Shown here piece after piece: positions 63,888-64,000 of a stretch of 64,000 nt of DNA. The notes beneath the pieces were generated by a model. That model ran no database searches, was not told the origin of the DNA, and worked only from the letters and a program-made list of their open reading frames with translations. The position numbers and the translations under genes are program-made. Where the stretch lies: assembly GCA_029556615.1 (NCBI GenBank), contig JAKQDD010000012.1:1-64000 (forward strand). The letters run 5' to 3'. The stretch's first letter is position 1, and every line of letters starts with the position of its first letter. The stretch comes from Verrucomicrobiota bacterium (GTDB lineage: Bacteria; Verrucomicrobiota; Verrucomicrobiia; Limisphaerales; J093).

Positions 63888-64000
63888 TCAGCGTTTGAGC
63901 TGCGGCGGTTGCGGGGTGTGGATGCGGAGGGCGTAGCCTCTGGGAGTCATCTGTCCCGCAAAGACGCTCAAATGGAAGTATTTGGCGATTTTATCGAAGG
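63888..64000 (-). CDS. C-terminal end of an unidentified minus-strand gene
   Basis: Minus-strand frame runs in from the window edge and gives 36 residues (FDKIAKYFHLSVFAGQ ... PQPPQLKR) before a TGA at 63888-63890. Its codon usage resembles neighbours, and no stop interrupts it. Family not recognised from this piece. Confidence 0.6.
   Translation of the reverse strand, partial: FDKIAKYFHLSVFAGQMTPRGYALRIHTPQPPQLKR

Overview
This is a GC-rich (roughly two-thirds G+C) bacterial chromosome segment. Its character points to the Verrucomicrobiota, perhaps a Limisphaerales/Pedosphaera-like lineage. The evidence is many exported proteins, sulfatases and six-hairpin or retaining glycosidases, LamG, cohesin and dockerin domains, a WD40 receptor kinase, and secreted proteins sharing an aromatic-Tyr/Phe-Arg C-terminus. 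The taxon is inferred; no rRNA lies in the window.

Layout. 0-4.6 kb: a membrane Ser/Thr kinase with a WD40 sensor region and a small secreted protein. 4.6-12.7 kb (minus): a seven-gene, translationally coupled operon for an energy-converting hydrogenase-related (Ehr/Hyf-like) membrane complex. Its 'large subunit' has lost the NiFe cysteines, and its first gene is an HTH-PTS EIIA regulator fusion. 12.8-14.8 kb: a degraded patch with repeat family C, a RuvC-like fragment, tRNA-Leu(CAG) and a frameshifted nucleotidyltransferase/partner pair. 15-27.6 kb: carbohydrate and peptide catabolism (trehalase/glucosidase-like enzyme, CocE-type hydrolase, GH95 fucosidase, Gfo/Idh oxidoreductase, GH78-like rhamnosidase) plus an RtcB-type RNA ligase. 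27.8-31.8 kb: two divergent carotenoid-desaturase-like genes and a peroxiredoxin. 32-36.5 kb: a CzcA/CzcC heavy-metal efflux pair with no adaptor gene. 36.8-45 kb: a secreted WD40 protein and a 2113-residue subtilase carrying lectin, TIG, cohesin and dockerin modules. 45.5-47.2 kb: a TrpR-like repressor directly ahead of a TrpB2-type synthase. 47.3-54.7 kb: a double-sulfatase fusion, a second nucleotidyltransferase/partner pair, a third sulfatase and an MFS exporter. 54.8-63.1 kb: a four-LamG surface protein, a GH38 mannosidase and an exported endonuclease. 63.1-63.9 kb: a tandem array of about 100-bp palindromic units.

Together the genes describe a polysaccharide and glycoprotein scavenger: secreted protease, nuclease, sulfatases, fucosidase, rhamnosidase and mannosidase act outside the cytoplasm, with WD40/LamG/cohesin surface modules.

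The most unusual feature is a dispersed composite palindromic element of about 179 bp (halves A and B). Its terminal TAG is the actual stop codon of six different genes in this window. Second is the Ehr complex with its EIIA regulator. Functions are assigned by reading motifs; no database search was run.
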